This document shows positions 32,472 to 40,397 of a stretch of DNA of 64,000 nucleotides, piece after piece. The notes under the pieces are model-generated. The model was given only the letters and a program-made list of their open reading frames with translations, was not told the origin of the DNA and ran no database searches. A program made the position numbers and the translations under genes. Source of the stretch: JBHENN01 sp046262015. Lineage in GTDB: Bacteria > Actinomycetota > CADDZG01 > WHSQ01. The DNA lies in contig JBHENN010000023.1 in NCBI GenBank assembly GCA_046262015.1, positions 5,283-69,282 of the forward strand, given 5' to 3'. The first letter of the stretch is position 1. Each line of letters starts with the position of its first letter.

Positions 32472-34450
32472 TGTCCGAGGTGAACCGTGGGCCATCGCCG
32501 GGCCTCGCGGGCGCAGTCGTACTGCTGCTGGCCCTCGGCGGATCTTTCCTGTGGCTCACCATCCTCGCCGGCCCGTGGTGGCTGGCCAGCGGGATGCTCG
32601 ACGCGCGCGGCCACTTCGAGGCTGCCGAGCGGGCGCTTTCCGCCCCGGCCCTGAAGCGAGCGCGTTACGAGACCCTGGCGGCCGCCGCCGCCGTCCGGCG
32701 CGCCCGTGCCGGCCTCGACTCGCGCAGTCCCCTCTTCGACGTCGCCCGCGCGGTCCCGGCGGCGCGCGACGCCCTGGACGAGGTACCGGCGCTAGTGCGA
32801 GCGGCGGAACACTCCGCCGCTGCCGCGCGCGGCACGCTCAGCGTCGCCGACAATGCGCTGCGCGGACCGGAGCGCATCATCGTGGCCGACCCCGAGGACC
32901 CCAAGGGCGGGTCGAGGGTGCGGATCGACCGGATCGAAGAGGTCGCTGAGATCCTCGCGCGTGTGCGCGCGAACCTTGCCGGCGTCGTCAGCGAGCTGCG
33001 GTCTGTCGACCTCGGAAAGCTCCCACGCGCGGCGCGGCCCCCGATCCGCCGGGGCATAGAACGCGCCCTGGAGGGGGACGAGGTGCTGTCGGACGCGGTC
33101 GCCGGCTTCGAGGTCCTGCCGGGGATCCTCGGCCAGGACGGAACGCGCACCTACCTGATCGGGATGCAGAACAGCGCCGAGCTGCGCGGTCCGGGGGGCG
33201 CCATGCTGCAGTTCGCGCTTCTGCAGATCACCGAGGGCAGCTTCGAGCTCGACCCCAAAGGTTCGAGCGGCACCGTCTACAACATCGACATCGACCGCGA
33301 GCGGATCTCAATCGCGCTCCCGCCCGACGCCTGGTACGTCGCGGGCATCGAGGACGCACAGCGCTTCGGGAACGCCAACTGGTCGCCCGACTGGCCGCTA
33401 TCGGCGCGCCTCACGGTCCGCTACGCGCAGGCCAGCAAGGACGACTTCCCTCGGATCGACGGCGTCATCGGGGTCGATCCGCTGATGCTCGAGGAGGTCA
33501 TGAGAGGTATCAAGGCCTTCAAGATCCCCCGCGGGAACCTGATCTCGCGCAGGACCGCGGTTCCGTTCCTGCTGCATAAGGCGTACGCGTCCCACCCCCA
33601 CCGCAACTCCCGCCGTCAGGTGCTGAAGCAGGTGGTCGACGGCTTCTACGAACGACTCCTCCGGCCGGCTTATCCCAACGGGGTGCTCCAGGGCATGGGG
33701 AACTCACTGGCACGCAAACATATGCAGATATGGATGGCCGATCGGCAAGAGCACGCGTTCATCGAGCGCATGCGATGGGGAGGGTCGATCCGCCGGGGCG
33801 TCCCGGGGGACTACCTCGCGGTCGTCCAGCAGAACGTCGGCGGCAACAAGCTCAATTACTTCGAGCGCCAGGAGCACGAGGTGGAGGTGGCGTTCGAGGG
33901 CCGGGACGCGCTGATGGACGTTCGGGTCCGCGTCCACAACGACGTGGTCCTCCCCCAGCCCCGCTACTCGCTCGGCGACTCGGACTCGTGGCACCGACCG
34001 ATGCTCAACGTCTACGTCCCGAGGAACGCACGGTTGCTCGAGGCGATCGCTCCCCCGCTGCGCGTCGCGACGGCTCCTGCGGGCCCTCGGCCGGCCCGCC
34101 TCGACACCCCAGGCCCGGCTGCCTGGACGGACGGCGCGCCGGCCGAGCACCACGAGCGCGGGCGCAAGGTGTGGTCTGGCACCCTGGAGGTCCCGCCCCA
34201 GCGCAGCGCCGCGCTCGGCTTGCGCTACCGCGTCCCGGGGGCGCTGACCTCCGAGGGCGACCGGGACGTGTACCGCCTCATCCTCCAACACCAGCCCAAG
34301 GTCCATCCCGAAGCGGTCGTGATCCGTCTTAACCTTCCACCCGGCGCGACCGCGGTGCAAGCCGCCGGGTGGGACCGCGTCGACGGCGCGCTCCTGTGGC
34401 GTGACGAGCTGGAGGAGGACACCGTGCTGGAGGTCTCGTGGCGAAGGTAA
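32471..34450 (+). CDS. DUF4012 domain-containing membrane-anchored protein
   Basis: A 659-residue protein with one N-terminal membrane helix (LAGAVVLLLALGGSFLWLTIL). The DUF4012 domain begins after a helical region with TYLIGMQNSAELRGPGGAML, a strong family signature, then NANWSPDWPLSARLTVRYA, DGVIGVDPLML and QVLKQVVDGFYERL. The C-terminal part is beta-rich. DUF4012 proteins are extracytoplasmic and occur in surface-polysaccharide clusters; their activity is not established. The ATG overlaps the LLM stop by one base, and the end overlaps the nucleotidyltransferase gene by 13 bases. The coupling on both sides suggests one operon of surface-polymer function. Confidence 0.85.
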   Translation: MSEVNRGPSPGLAGAVVLLLALGGSFLWLTILAGPWWLASGMLDARGHFEAAERALSAPALKRARYETLAAAAAVRRARAGLDSRSPLFDVARAVPAARDALDEVPALVRAAEHSAAAARGTLSVADNALRGPERIIVADPEDPKGGSRVRIDRIEEVAEILARVRANLAGVVSELRSVDLGKLPRAARPPIRRGIERALEGDEVLSDAVAGFEVLPGILGQDGTRTYLIGMQNSAELRGPGGAMLQFALLQITEGSFELDPKGSSGTVYNIDIDRERISIALPPDAWYVAGIEDAQRFGNANWSPDWPLSARLTVRYAQASKDDFPRIDGVIGVDPLMLEEVMRGIKAFKIPRGNLISRRTAVPFLLHKAYASHPHRNSRRQVLKQVVDGFYERLLRPAYPNGVLQGMGNSLARKHMQIWMADRQEHAFIERMRWGGSIRRGVPGDYLAVVQQNVGGNKLNYFERQEHEVEVAFEGRDALMDVRVRVHNDVVLPQPRYSLGDSDSWHRPMLNVYVPRNARLLEAIAPPLRVATAPAGPRPARLDTPGPAAWTDGAPAEHHERGRKVWSGTLEVPPQRSAALGLRYRVPGALTSEGDRDVYRLILQHQPKVHPEAVVIRLNLPPGATAVQAAGWDRVDGALLWRDELEEDTVLEVSWRR

Positions 34451-35211
34451 GGGCGGCCGTGCTCGCCGCCGGCCGTGGGGTGCGCATCGGCGCGGACCGT
34501 CCGAAGACGTTGCTCCCGGTAGGAGAGCACGCTCCGCTCCTGCACTACATCCTCGACGGCATCCGCCGCGGGGGAATCGACGACCTCCTCGTTGTGACCG
34601 GGTTCGAGCCGGCGCTGGTGCAGGCGTTCGTCACCGAGGAGTGGGGATCGGAGAACGCCTCGTTCGTCTTCAACGCCCGGTTCGCCTCCTGGGGGAACTT
34701 CCACAGCGTGCGGATGGCCCTCGAGCAGTCGCCCGGGCGCGACGTCCTCATCGTGAACTCCGACATCGCGATCCATCCCGAGGTCTTCGAACGGGTGCTT
34801 CAGAGCGACGGCGATCTGATCCTGGCGGTCCAGCGCCGCCCCGACCTGGACGAGGAGGACATGCGGGTGGAGCTGGACCGGACGCGCGTGCGTCAGATCG
34901 GCAAACACATCAAGCAGGTCCGGAGCCACGGGGAATACGCCGGGGTGTCGCTGATCCGGAGGGAGGCGGCGCGCCTCTATCTCGATATGGCCAGCGACCT
35001 CGAATGGCTCGCGGCCACCTCGCTCTACTACGAGGACCTCTATGCGCGTCTCATCGGGAAGGTCGAGGTGCGCGCCGCGTCCGTGCAGCCGGGCGAATAC
35101 GCGGAGGTGGACGAGCCGGCCGAGTTCGAACACGCGCAGCAGGTCCTCGAGCGTCACCGCGACGCGTGGGACGCGCGCCCCGCGTCCGAACGCAACGCCC
35201 AACCCGCCTGA
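34438..35211 (+). CDS. Sugar-phosphate/alcohol-phosphate nucleotidyltransferase
   Basis: A 257-residue nucleotidyltransferase with the pattern of LicC-like and inositol-phosphate cytidylyltransferases. The nucleotide-binding loop reads LAAGRGVRIG followed by RPKTLLPVG with the catalytic Lys. VNSDIAIH has the metal-binding Asp, and DLEWLAATSLYYEDLYARLI then EYAEVDEPAEF complete the site. It would make a CDP- or similar nucleotide-activated phosphoalcohol. The GTG start overlaps the DUF4012 gene and the stop is two bases before the glycerol-1-phosphate dehydrogenase gene. That neighbour suggests CTP plus glycerol-1-phosphate as substrates; inositol phosphate or a sugar phosphate remain possible. 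Confidence 0.75.
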   Translation: MAKVRAAVLAAGRGVRIGADRPKTLLPVGEHAPLLHYILDGIRRGGIDDLLVVTGFEPALVQAFVTEEWGSENASFVFNARFASWGNFHSVRMALEQSPGRDVLIVNSDIAIHPEVFERVLQSDGDLILAVQRRPDLDEEDMRVELDRTRVRQIGKHIKQVRSHGEYAGVSLIRREAARLYLDMASDLEWLAATSLYYEDLYARLIGKVEVRAASVQPGEYAEVDEPAEFEHAQQVLERHRDAWDARPASERNAQPA

Positions 35212-35213
35212 CG

Positions 35214-36266
35214 TTGGAGTTCCCCGAGATCTTCCTTCACGAGTCCGAGGACGACGACGAAGCCGCCGCCGGAACCGCCTTGGCCGCCCACCTGGTCGAC
35301 CTGGGCATCGACGCCCCCTTCGTCCTGTCGTCGGTGCACGGCCTGGAGCTGGCGCAGGCCAGCGCCCGCGCCGGAACGCTCGAGACCCCCCCGGTAGGAG
35401 CCACCCAGAGATGGTCTCTCGAGATGGGTGCGCGCGCTCAGCAGAGCGACGCCGACGCGATCGTCGCGATCGGCGGTGGCCGCTGCCTCGACGTCGGCAA
35501 GCTCGCTGCGTCACGCGCCGGGCTAACCCTGATCGCGGTGCCCACCCAGCTGTCCCACGACGGCATCTGCTCGCCCGTCGCGGTGGTCCCGCCTGAGGGG
35601 GCGCGCTGCGGTGAGAGCCTCGGCGCGATAGCGCCCCGCGCCGTCTTCGTATCACTGCCCACTTTGCGCAAGGCACCGGTGGATTCCCTGCGCGCCGGCA
35701 TCGGCGACCTCCTGGCGAACCCGCTCGCCCTGCGGGACTGGTCACTCGCGGTGGACCGCGGCCTGGAGGACGCGGACGCGCGGGCGTGGGATCTGTCGGT
35801 TGAGTCGTTCGAGAGGGTGGAGCACTATCTGGACCAGGACCCGACGGACCTCGCCGGGGACGGCCGCTTCCTCCGGGCCCTCGCCGACGGCCTGGTGTTG
35901 TCGGGCCTCGCGATGATCGCGTGTGGGACGTCCCGTCCCGCCTCCGGCGCGGAGCACGAGATCTCGCACGCTATCGACGAGCTTTACGGAGGGCGCGCCC
36001 TTCACGGCGCGCAGGTGGCGTTCGGCTGCCTCATATCGGTGGCCCTTCACGGAGAAGACACGGACGCGTTCCGCGGGCGACTCGCCCGGCTGGGGCTTCC
36101 GGAGCGACCCCGGGACCTCGGGTTCACGTCGGACGACGTGGTGAACGTGATCCAGTCCGCGCCGGCCACGCGGCCGGGTCGTTTCACGATCCTGGAGCAG
36201 GCGAACCTCGACGAAGACAGCGCGCGCGCCATCGTCGCCCGCGTGTGGCGCGAGGGCACCACCTAG
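35214..36266 (+). CDS. sn-Glycerol-1-phosphate dehydrogenase (EgsA/AraM-like)
   Basis: A 350-residue iron-containing-alcohol-dehydrogenase-fold protein. AIGGGRCLDVGKLA binds NAD(P), and PTQLSHDGICSPVAV, SGAEHEISHAID and ALHGAQVAFG carry the Asp and His metal ligands in the order known for archaeal EgsA and bacterial AraM. It reduces dihydroxyacetone phosphate to sn-glycerol-1-phosphate in the cytoplasm. The start is a TTG at 35214, two bases after the nucleotidyltransferase stop; no ATG or GTG fits the family N-terminus. In bacteria this enantiomer is rare and used for ether-type lipids or special polymers. Dehydroquinate-synthase-like relatives are less likely given the metal motifs. Confidence 0.82.
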   Translation: MEFPEIFLHESEDDDEAAAGTALAAHLVDLGIDAPFVLSSVHGLELAQASARAGTLETPPVGATQRWSLEMGARAQQSDADAIVAIGGGRCLDVGKLAASRAGLTLIAVPTQLSHDGICSPVAVVPPEGARCGESLGAIAPRAVFVSLPTLRKAPVDSLRAGIGDLLANPLALRDWSLAVDRGLEDADARAWDLSVESFERVEHYLDQDPTDLAGDGRFLRALADGLVLSGLAMIACGTSRPASGAEHEISHAIDELYGGRALHGAQVAFGCLISVALHGEDTDAFRGRLARLGLPERPRDLGFTSDDVVNVIQSAPATRPGRFTILEQANLDEDSARAIVARVWREGTT

Positions 36267-36275
36267 GATGACTGG

Positions 36276-37886
36276 ATGAGCCGCAGAGCGGTTGCGATCG
36301 GCCTCGACGGCTCCGCCTGGCATCTCGTGGACCCGCTGATCGAGCAGGGCGCGATGCCGCGCCTCGGCGCGTTGAAGGAGCGCGGGGCGAGCGGCACGCT
36401 CACCTCGACCGTGCCCACCTACACCCCTCCGGCATGGACGTCGGCGACCACGGGCGTGAACCCCGGACGCCACGGCATCTACGGGTTCGTAGCCACGCAC
36501 GCGCAGCACCCCCGGCCCGAGCTGATGCATTACGGGATGATCAAGGCACCGACCGTGTGGGAGATGGCAGCGGCCCAGGGCGCTCGGAGCGGCGCGTATC
36601 ACGTCCCCCTCACCTATCCCCCCCAGGAGCTCGACGGATGGATGGTCTCCGGGATGATGACGCCGGGTCACAGCGAGCGTCCTCCGAGGTTCACCTATCC
36701 GCCCGAGCTGGAAGGGCGTATCCACGCGTGGGCGCCGGGGTATGCGTGCGACGTCAGCGCTAACTGGGAACAGGACTGGCGCGACGCGTCGCTATGCGAA
36801 CGCATCATCGCGTCACTTCAGCAGCGTTACGACGTTCTCGGCCGGCTCCTGAGCGATCACCCTGTGGACCTGGTCTTCGCGGTGATGGAGTCCCCGGACC
36901 GGCTGCAGCACGTCTATTACCGCTACATGGACCCGGCCGACCCTCTGTATGCGACCCCGCAAGCACAGTCGCTCCGTCCTCACATCGCACGCTGCTTCGA
37001 GGCGATGGACCGGATCGTGGGCTTGCTCGATGACTACGCCGGGGCCGACGGCGGTGTCATCGTCTGCTCGGACCACGGCTTCACCGCCTGGGAGATGAGC
37101 GTGCACACCAACACGTTGTTGGCGGACTGGGGCTACCTGCGGCTGAAGCCCGGGGCACGGGCGTTGCAGACCGACGCGGCGCGCCGGATCGTCCCTATCG
37201 CGAAGCGTTTCCTGCCGGCCAAGGTCGCCCGCAGCGCCAAAACCAAGACCTTCGCGGCGATCGACTGGTCGCGAACGAGCGCGTTCGCGACGCCGATCCC
37301 CCAGCAGGGGATCTTCGTGAACCTCCAGGGCCGCGAGACCTACGGCATCGTGCCCCCGTCCGAGCTCGAGACCCTCAAGGAGGAGATCGCAGAGCGGTTC
37401 CGGACCCTGTGCGGACCAGATGGGCGGCGCGTCACCGACCGCGTCTACAAGTCGCAGGACGTGTTCTCCGGTGATGCGCAGCGCGGCGCGCCCGACGTCC
37501 TTCCCGTGCTGGCCGACCACCGCTTCGAGCTGGACGACGAGTTGTTCCACAAGGATCCATTCAGCGACCTCCGCCACCTGCCCCGCGGCGCCCACCATCC
37601 CGACGGGATCGTCGTCCTGGCCGCTCCGGGAGTCCGCCCGGAGACACGCGTCGATGGGTCCATCCTGGACGTGACCCCAACGCTCCTCTACATGGCCGGC
37701 CTCAAGGTGCCGGAGGGCCTCGACGGGGCCGTCCTCACCGGCGCGTTCGATCCGAACGCCTTCGAGGATCGGCCGCTCCAGACCACTTCGGCCCTATCAT
37801 CACAAGCCCGGGACGAAAGCTCCCCGTACTCCGAGGAAGAAGAGGCCCTGATCGAGGAATCGCTCAAGGGTCTCGGATACCTCTGA
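36276..37886 (+). CDS. Alkaline phosphatase superfamily phosphodiesterase
   Basis: A 536-residue enzyme of the type I phosphodiesterase/nucleotide pyrophosphatase group. Asp11 in AIGLDGSAW starts the metal site; Thr50 in TYTPPAWTSATTG aligns with the NPP nucleophile; SPDRLQHVYYR gives the Asp-His pair, CSDHGF the second Asp-His, and LPRGAHHPDG the last His. No signal peptide is seen, so it may act in the cytoplasm. It ends EEALIEESLKGLGYL, a tail shared with the paralogue at 40398-42017. The substrate is unknown; a lipid- or nucleotide-linked phosphodiester from the neighbouring surface pathway is a fair guess. The ATG at 36276 follows the previous stop by nine bases. Confidence 0.85.
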   Translation: MSRRAVAIGLDGSAWHLVDPLIEQGAMPRLGALKERGASGTLTSTVPTYTPPAWTSATTGVNPGRHGIYGFVATHAQHPRPELMHYGMIKAPTVWEMAAAQGARSGAYHVPLTYPPQELDGWMVSGMMTPGHSERPPRFTYPPELEGRIHAWAPGYACDVSANWEQDWRDASLCERIIASLQQRYDVLGRLLSDHPVDLVFAVMESPDRLQHVYYRYMDPADPLYATPQAQSLRPHIARCFEAMDRIVGLLDDYAGADGGVIVCSDHGFTAWEMSVHTNTLLADWGYLRLKPGARALQTDAARRIVPIAKRFLPAKVARSAKTKTFAAIDWSRTSAFATPIPQQGIFVNLQGRETYGIVPPSELETLKEEIAERFRTLCGPDGRRVTDRVYKSQDVFSGDAQRGAPDVLPVLADHRFELDDELFHKDPFSDLRHLPRGAHHPDGIVVLAAPGVRPETRVDGSILDVTPTLLYMAGLKVPEGLDGAVLTGAFDPNAFEDRPLQTTSALSSQARDESSPYSEEEEALIEESLKGLGYL

Positions 37887-37938
37887 TCCCACCGTCGTGG
37901 CGGACGCGTCCCGCGGGGCGGACCAGACTAGGAGAGAG

Positions 37939-39396
37939 ATGGCTCAACCGGCGACGGTGATGCGGCCCCAGGGCGAGGCCGTCCGGAGACCACTCCAACG
38001 TCGCAGCGCCAAGCGGATCGCACTGCGGGTGCTCACCGACGGGATGGCAGTGGCGACCGCGTTGTTCCTCGCGTCGATCATCCGGTTCGAGCTGCTGGGA
38101 GAGGCGCCGGCTCGCACGGTCGACTACACGAAGCTCACTCTGGTGTTCACGCCTGCATGGCTGCTGTTGTTCTGGTTCTACCGGCTGTACGAGCCGCGCC
38201 AGGTCCTCGGTCCCGTGAACGAGTTCAAGCAGGTCTTCCACGGCGTCGTCGCCGGGAGCGTCGTCATCTTCGTCACCGACTCGTTGCTGAACCTCAAGCT
38301 GGCACGTGGGTGGGCGCTGCTGGCGATGGCCGGCGGACTGATCGTCGTCGGCGGCGAGCGGCTCGTGGTGCGCAAGGTCCTGCATTTCCTCCGCCGCCGG
38401 GGTGGGGATGCGACCCGCACCATCGTGTTGGGTACCAACCAGGAGGCTCGCTCCGTCGCTCGAGCGCTCGAGCGTGAGGCGTGGCTCGGGTACCGGATCC
38501 TCGGCTTCGTCGACGATACGAGCCCGGCCGGGCACGAGCTGCCGTCGGGTCACACCGTCCTGGGATCGACCTCCCAGCTGAAGGACCTCATCGTGGCGAA
38601 GAACGCGACGCTGGTCATGGTTGCGGCCTCCGCGTTCGACACGGCGCGCCTCAACCGCCTCTTCTGGGAGCTTCAGGATGTCGACGTCGACCTCCAGATC
38701 ACATCCGGCACGATGGACCTCCTCGCATCGCGCGTGGTCGTGCAATCGGTCGCGGGCATACCTCTGCTCTACGTGCGGCGGTCAGGCATGGACCGCTTCC
38801 AGCGCACGGTCAAGCGCACGATGGACGTGGTCGGGGCCGGCGCGGGGCTCTTGCTCCTGTCCCCCTTCCTCGCCGCGATCGCTCTGTGGATCGTGAGGGA
38901 TTCCCCCGGCGGGACGTTCTTCACCCAGCCGCGCGTGGGCCGCGACGGCAAGCCCTTCAAGGTGTGGAAGTTCCGCACCATGGTCGCAGACGCCGAGGAG
39001 CGGCGCGCCGAGCTGGAGCATCTATCCGAGGGCCCCGGGCTGCTGTTCAAGCTCAAAGAGGATCCCCGGGTCACCTCGGCGGGCCGGTTCCTGCGACGCT
39101 ATTCGCTCGACGAGCTTCCTCAGCTGTGGAACGTGCTGCGGGGCGAGATGAGCCTGGTCGGGCCGCGGCCGGCGCTTCCGTCCGAGGTCGAGCAATACGA
39201 CGACTGGGTGCGCAACCGCCTCACCGTCAAACCCGGCATCACCGGTCTGTGGCAGGTGAGCGGACGTACCGAGACGAGCTTCACCGATTACGTCCGCTAC
39301 GACCTGTTCTACATCCAGAACTGGTCGCTGTACCTCGATCTGTGGATCCTGTGGCGGACCCTGCGAGCGGTGGCTTCGGCCGAGGGCGCCCACTGA
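37939..39396 (+). CDS. Polyprenyl-phosphate sugar-1-phosphate transferase
   Basis: A 485-residue initiating enzyme for surface polysaccharide synthesis. The N-terminal part has four membrane helices and a Rossmann-like domain (TIVLGTNQEARSVARAL). The C-terminal domain has KRTMDVVGAGAGLLLLSPF, FKVWKFRTM, LPQLWNVLRGEMSLVGPRP and VKPGITGLWQVSGRT, the bacterial sugar transferase signature. It moves a hexose- or bacillosamine-1-phosphate from UDP-sugar to undecaprenyl phosphate. I start at the ATG at 37939 because AGGAG lies four bases upstream; a GTG at 37897 is in frame and possible. It likely begins the glycan extended by the GT4, GT2 and WecG-type enzymes of this window. Confidence 0.9.
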   Translation: MAQPATVMRPQGEAVRRPLQRRSAKRIALRVLTDGMAVATALFLASIIRFELLGEAPARTVDYTKLTLVFTPAWLLLFWFYRLYEPRQVLGPVNEFKQVFHGVVAGSVVIFVTDSLLNLKLARGWALLAMAGGLIVVGGERLVVRKVLHFLRRRGGDATRTIVLGTNQEARSVARALEREAWLGYRILGFVDDTSPAGHELPSGHTVLGSTSQLKDLIVAKNATLVMVAASAFDTARLNRLFWELQDVDVDLQITSGTMDLLASRVVVQSVAGIPLLYVRRSGMDRFQRTVKRTMDVVGAGAGLLLLSPFLAAIALWIVRDSPGGTFFTQPRVGRDGKPFKVWKFRTMVADAEERRAELEHLSEGPGLLFKLKEDPRVTSAGRFLRRYSLDELPQLWNVLRGEMSLVGPRPALPSEVEQYDDWVRNRLTVKPGITGLWQVSGRTETSFTDYVRYDLFYIQNWSLYLDLWILWRTLRAVASAEGAH

Positions 39397-39435
39397 GCCT
39401 CCCGTACAACCGCGTTCGGAGGTAGCCTTGGCCCC

Positions 39436-39825
39436 ATGCTCGAGGAGATCCTCGTCAGCGTCGACGATCGGCCTGGGATGCTCGCGGACATCGGCGAGCT
39501 GCTCGGGCGCTCCGGGGTCAACATCGAGACCTTCTCGGCGTACTCCCATGACGGCCGCGGCCTGATCCACCTCGTGGTCGACGACGGCGAGGACGCGGCC
39601 GAGATCCTCGCGTCCAATGGGATCAAGGTCGAGGGAGCGCGCCGGGTCCTCACAGCGACCCTCGACGACCGCCCCGGCGAGCTCGGGCGCTACTGCCGCA
39701 AGCTCGCCGATGCCGGGGTGATGATCTCCGCCGCCTACCTCATGGAACGGTCGGGCGGCGAGACCGAGCTCATCTTCGCGGTCGACGACTTCGATAAGGC
39801 CAGGAGGGTAGAGCCTCACACGTAG
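39436..39825 (+). CDS. Tandem ACT domain protein
   Basis: A 129-residue protein with two ACT repeats. The first reads EEILVSVDDRPGMLADIGELL and VNIETFSAYS; the second reads VLTATLDDRPGELGRYCRKL and GVMISAAYLM. The DRPG turn in each is the usual amino-acid-binding corner. Such stand-alone proteins often sense an amino acid and regulate a partner enzyme. The partner is not evident: the neighbours are a sugar transferase and a DUF4383 protein. GGAGG lies twelve bases before the ATG. A hairpin terminator follows at once. Confidence 0.85.
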   Translation: MLEEILVSVDDRPGMLADIGELLGRSGVNIETFSAYSHDGRGLIHLVVDDGEDAAEILASNGIKVEGARRVLTATLDDRPGELGRYCRKLADAGVMISAAYLMERSGGETELIFAVDDFDKARRVEPHT

Positions 39826-39856
39826 GAAGGACCCGCTCCTCGAAGCAGGCCCTTCC
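39825..39856. terminator. Hairpin between convergent ACT and DUF4383 genes
   Basis: GGAAGGaCCcGCT at 39825-39837 pairs with AGCaGGcCCTTCC at 39844-39856 around a six-base loop; eleven of thirteen pairs form. It starts at the last base of the ACT gene and lies before the end of the convergent DUF4383 gene. No T tract follows, so it is a likely but not certain bidirectional terminator. Confidence 0.45.
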
Positions 39857-39872
39857 CTCGTGCGGCCTGAAG

Positions 39873-40301
39873 CTAGACGGTGGTGCGAGTGGTCGTCGCC
39901 CCCGCGCCTTCCGCGCCGGCGCTGCCGAAGTAGGCGAGCACGGCGCCGGACACGAGGTGCAGGAAGTTGTCGGCGCTCCCCGCGCTGTTGATGTTCAGGA
40001 AGTCGAGAGCCCCGAGGAAACCGACGACCATGACCAGCAGGTAGACGACCCCCACGGCGAGGTTCGCCGACTTGGCGGTTGCGTGGGCCCGCGACGCGCC
40101 GAGCAGGGCGGCGCCGATGGCCAGATGCACGATGTTGTGCAGGTGGTTGACCGGGAACAGGATCAGCTTGTCGCTCTCGCCCCCTCCGGTGAACTCCTCG
40201 GCTACGAAGAAGCCGAGGATCCCTATCAGCAGATAGACGGCTCCGAAAACGAGAGCTACGGTCTGAGCCGGCGTCCTTGCCGAAGTTGCTCTTGTGGCCA
40301 T
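39873..40301 (-). CDS. DUF4383 membrane protein
   Basis: A 142-residue protein with four membrane helices. It reads ALVFGAVYLLIGILGFF, FPVNHLHNIVHLAIGAALL, AVGVVYLLVMVVGFLG and NFLHLVSGAVLAYFGS. The NHLHNIVHL and DNFLHL motifs with conserved His are the signature of DUF4383, common in Actinomycetota. The function is unknown; the His pairs inside the membrane could bind metal or haem. It stands alone, with an inverted repeat 26 bases upstream that may be its promoter or operator. Confidence 0.85.
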   Translation of the reverse strand: MATRATSARTPAQTVALVFGAVYLLIGILGFFVAEEFTGGGESDKLILFPVNHLHNIVHLAIGAALLGASRAHATAKSANLAVGVVYLLVMVVGFLGALDFLNINSAGSADNFLHLVSGAVLAYFGSAGAEGAGATTTRTTV

Positions 40302-40326
40302 GGTTCCCCTTCCCTAGGTGGATGGA

Positions 40327-40344
40327 CGCGGTGGATATACCGCG
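40327..40344. promoter_or_regulatory. Inverted repeat upstream of the DUF4383 gene
   Basis: CGCGGT-ggatat-ACCGCG is a perfect six-base inverted repeat 26 bases before the DUF4383 ATG. On the gene strand its centre reads ATATCC, which could be part of a -10 element. It may be an operator for a dimeric repressor. It lies in the 96-base gap between this gene and the downstream end of the phosphodiesterase gene. Confidence 0.35.
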
Positions 40345-40397
40345 GATCGTTCGTTCCACACCTCGGCCGCGGATTGGACGCTCGCCGCGACCGATGG

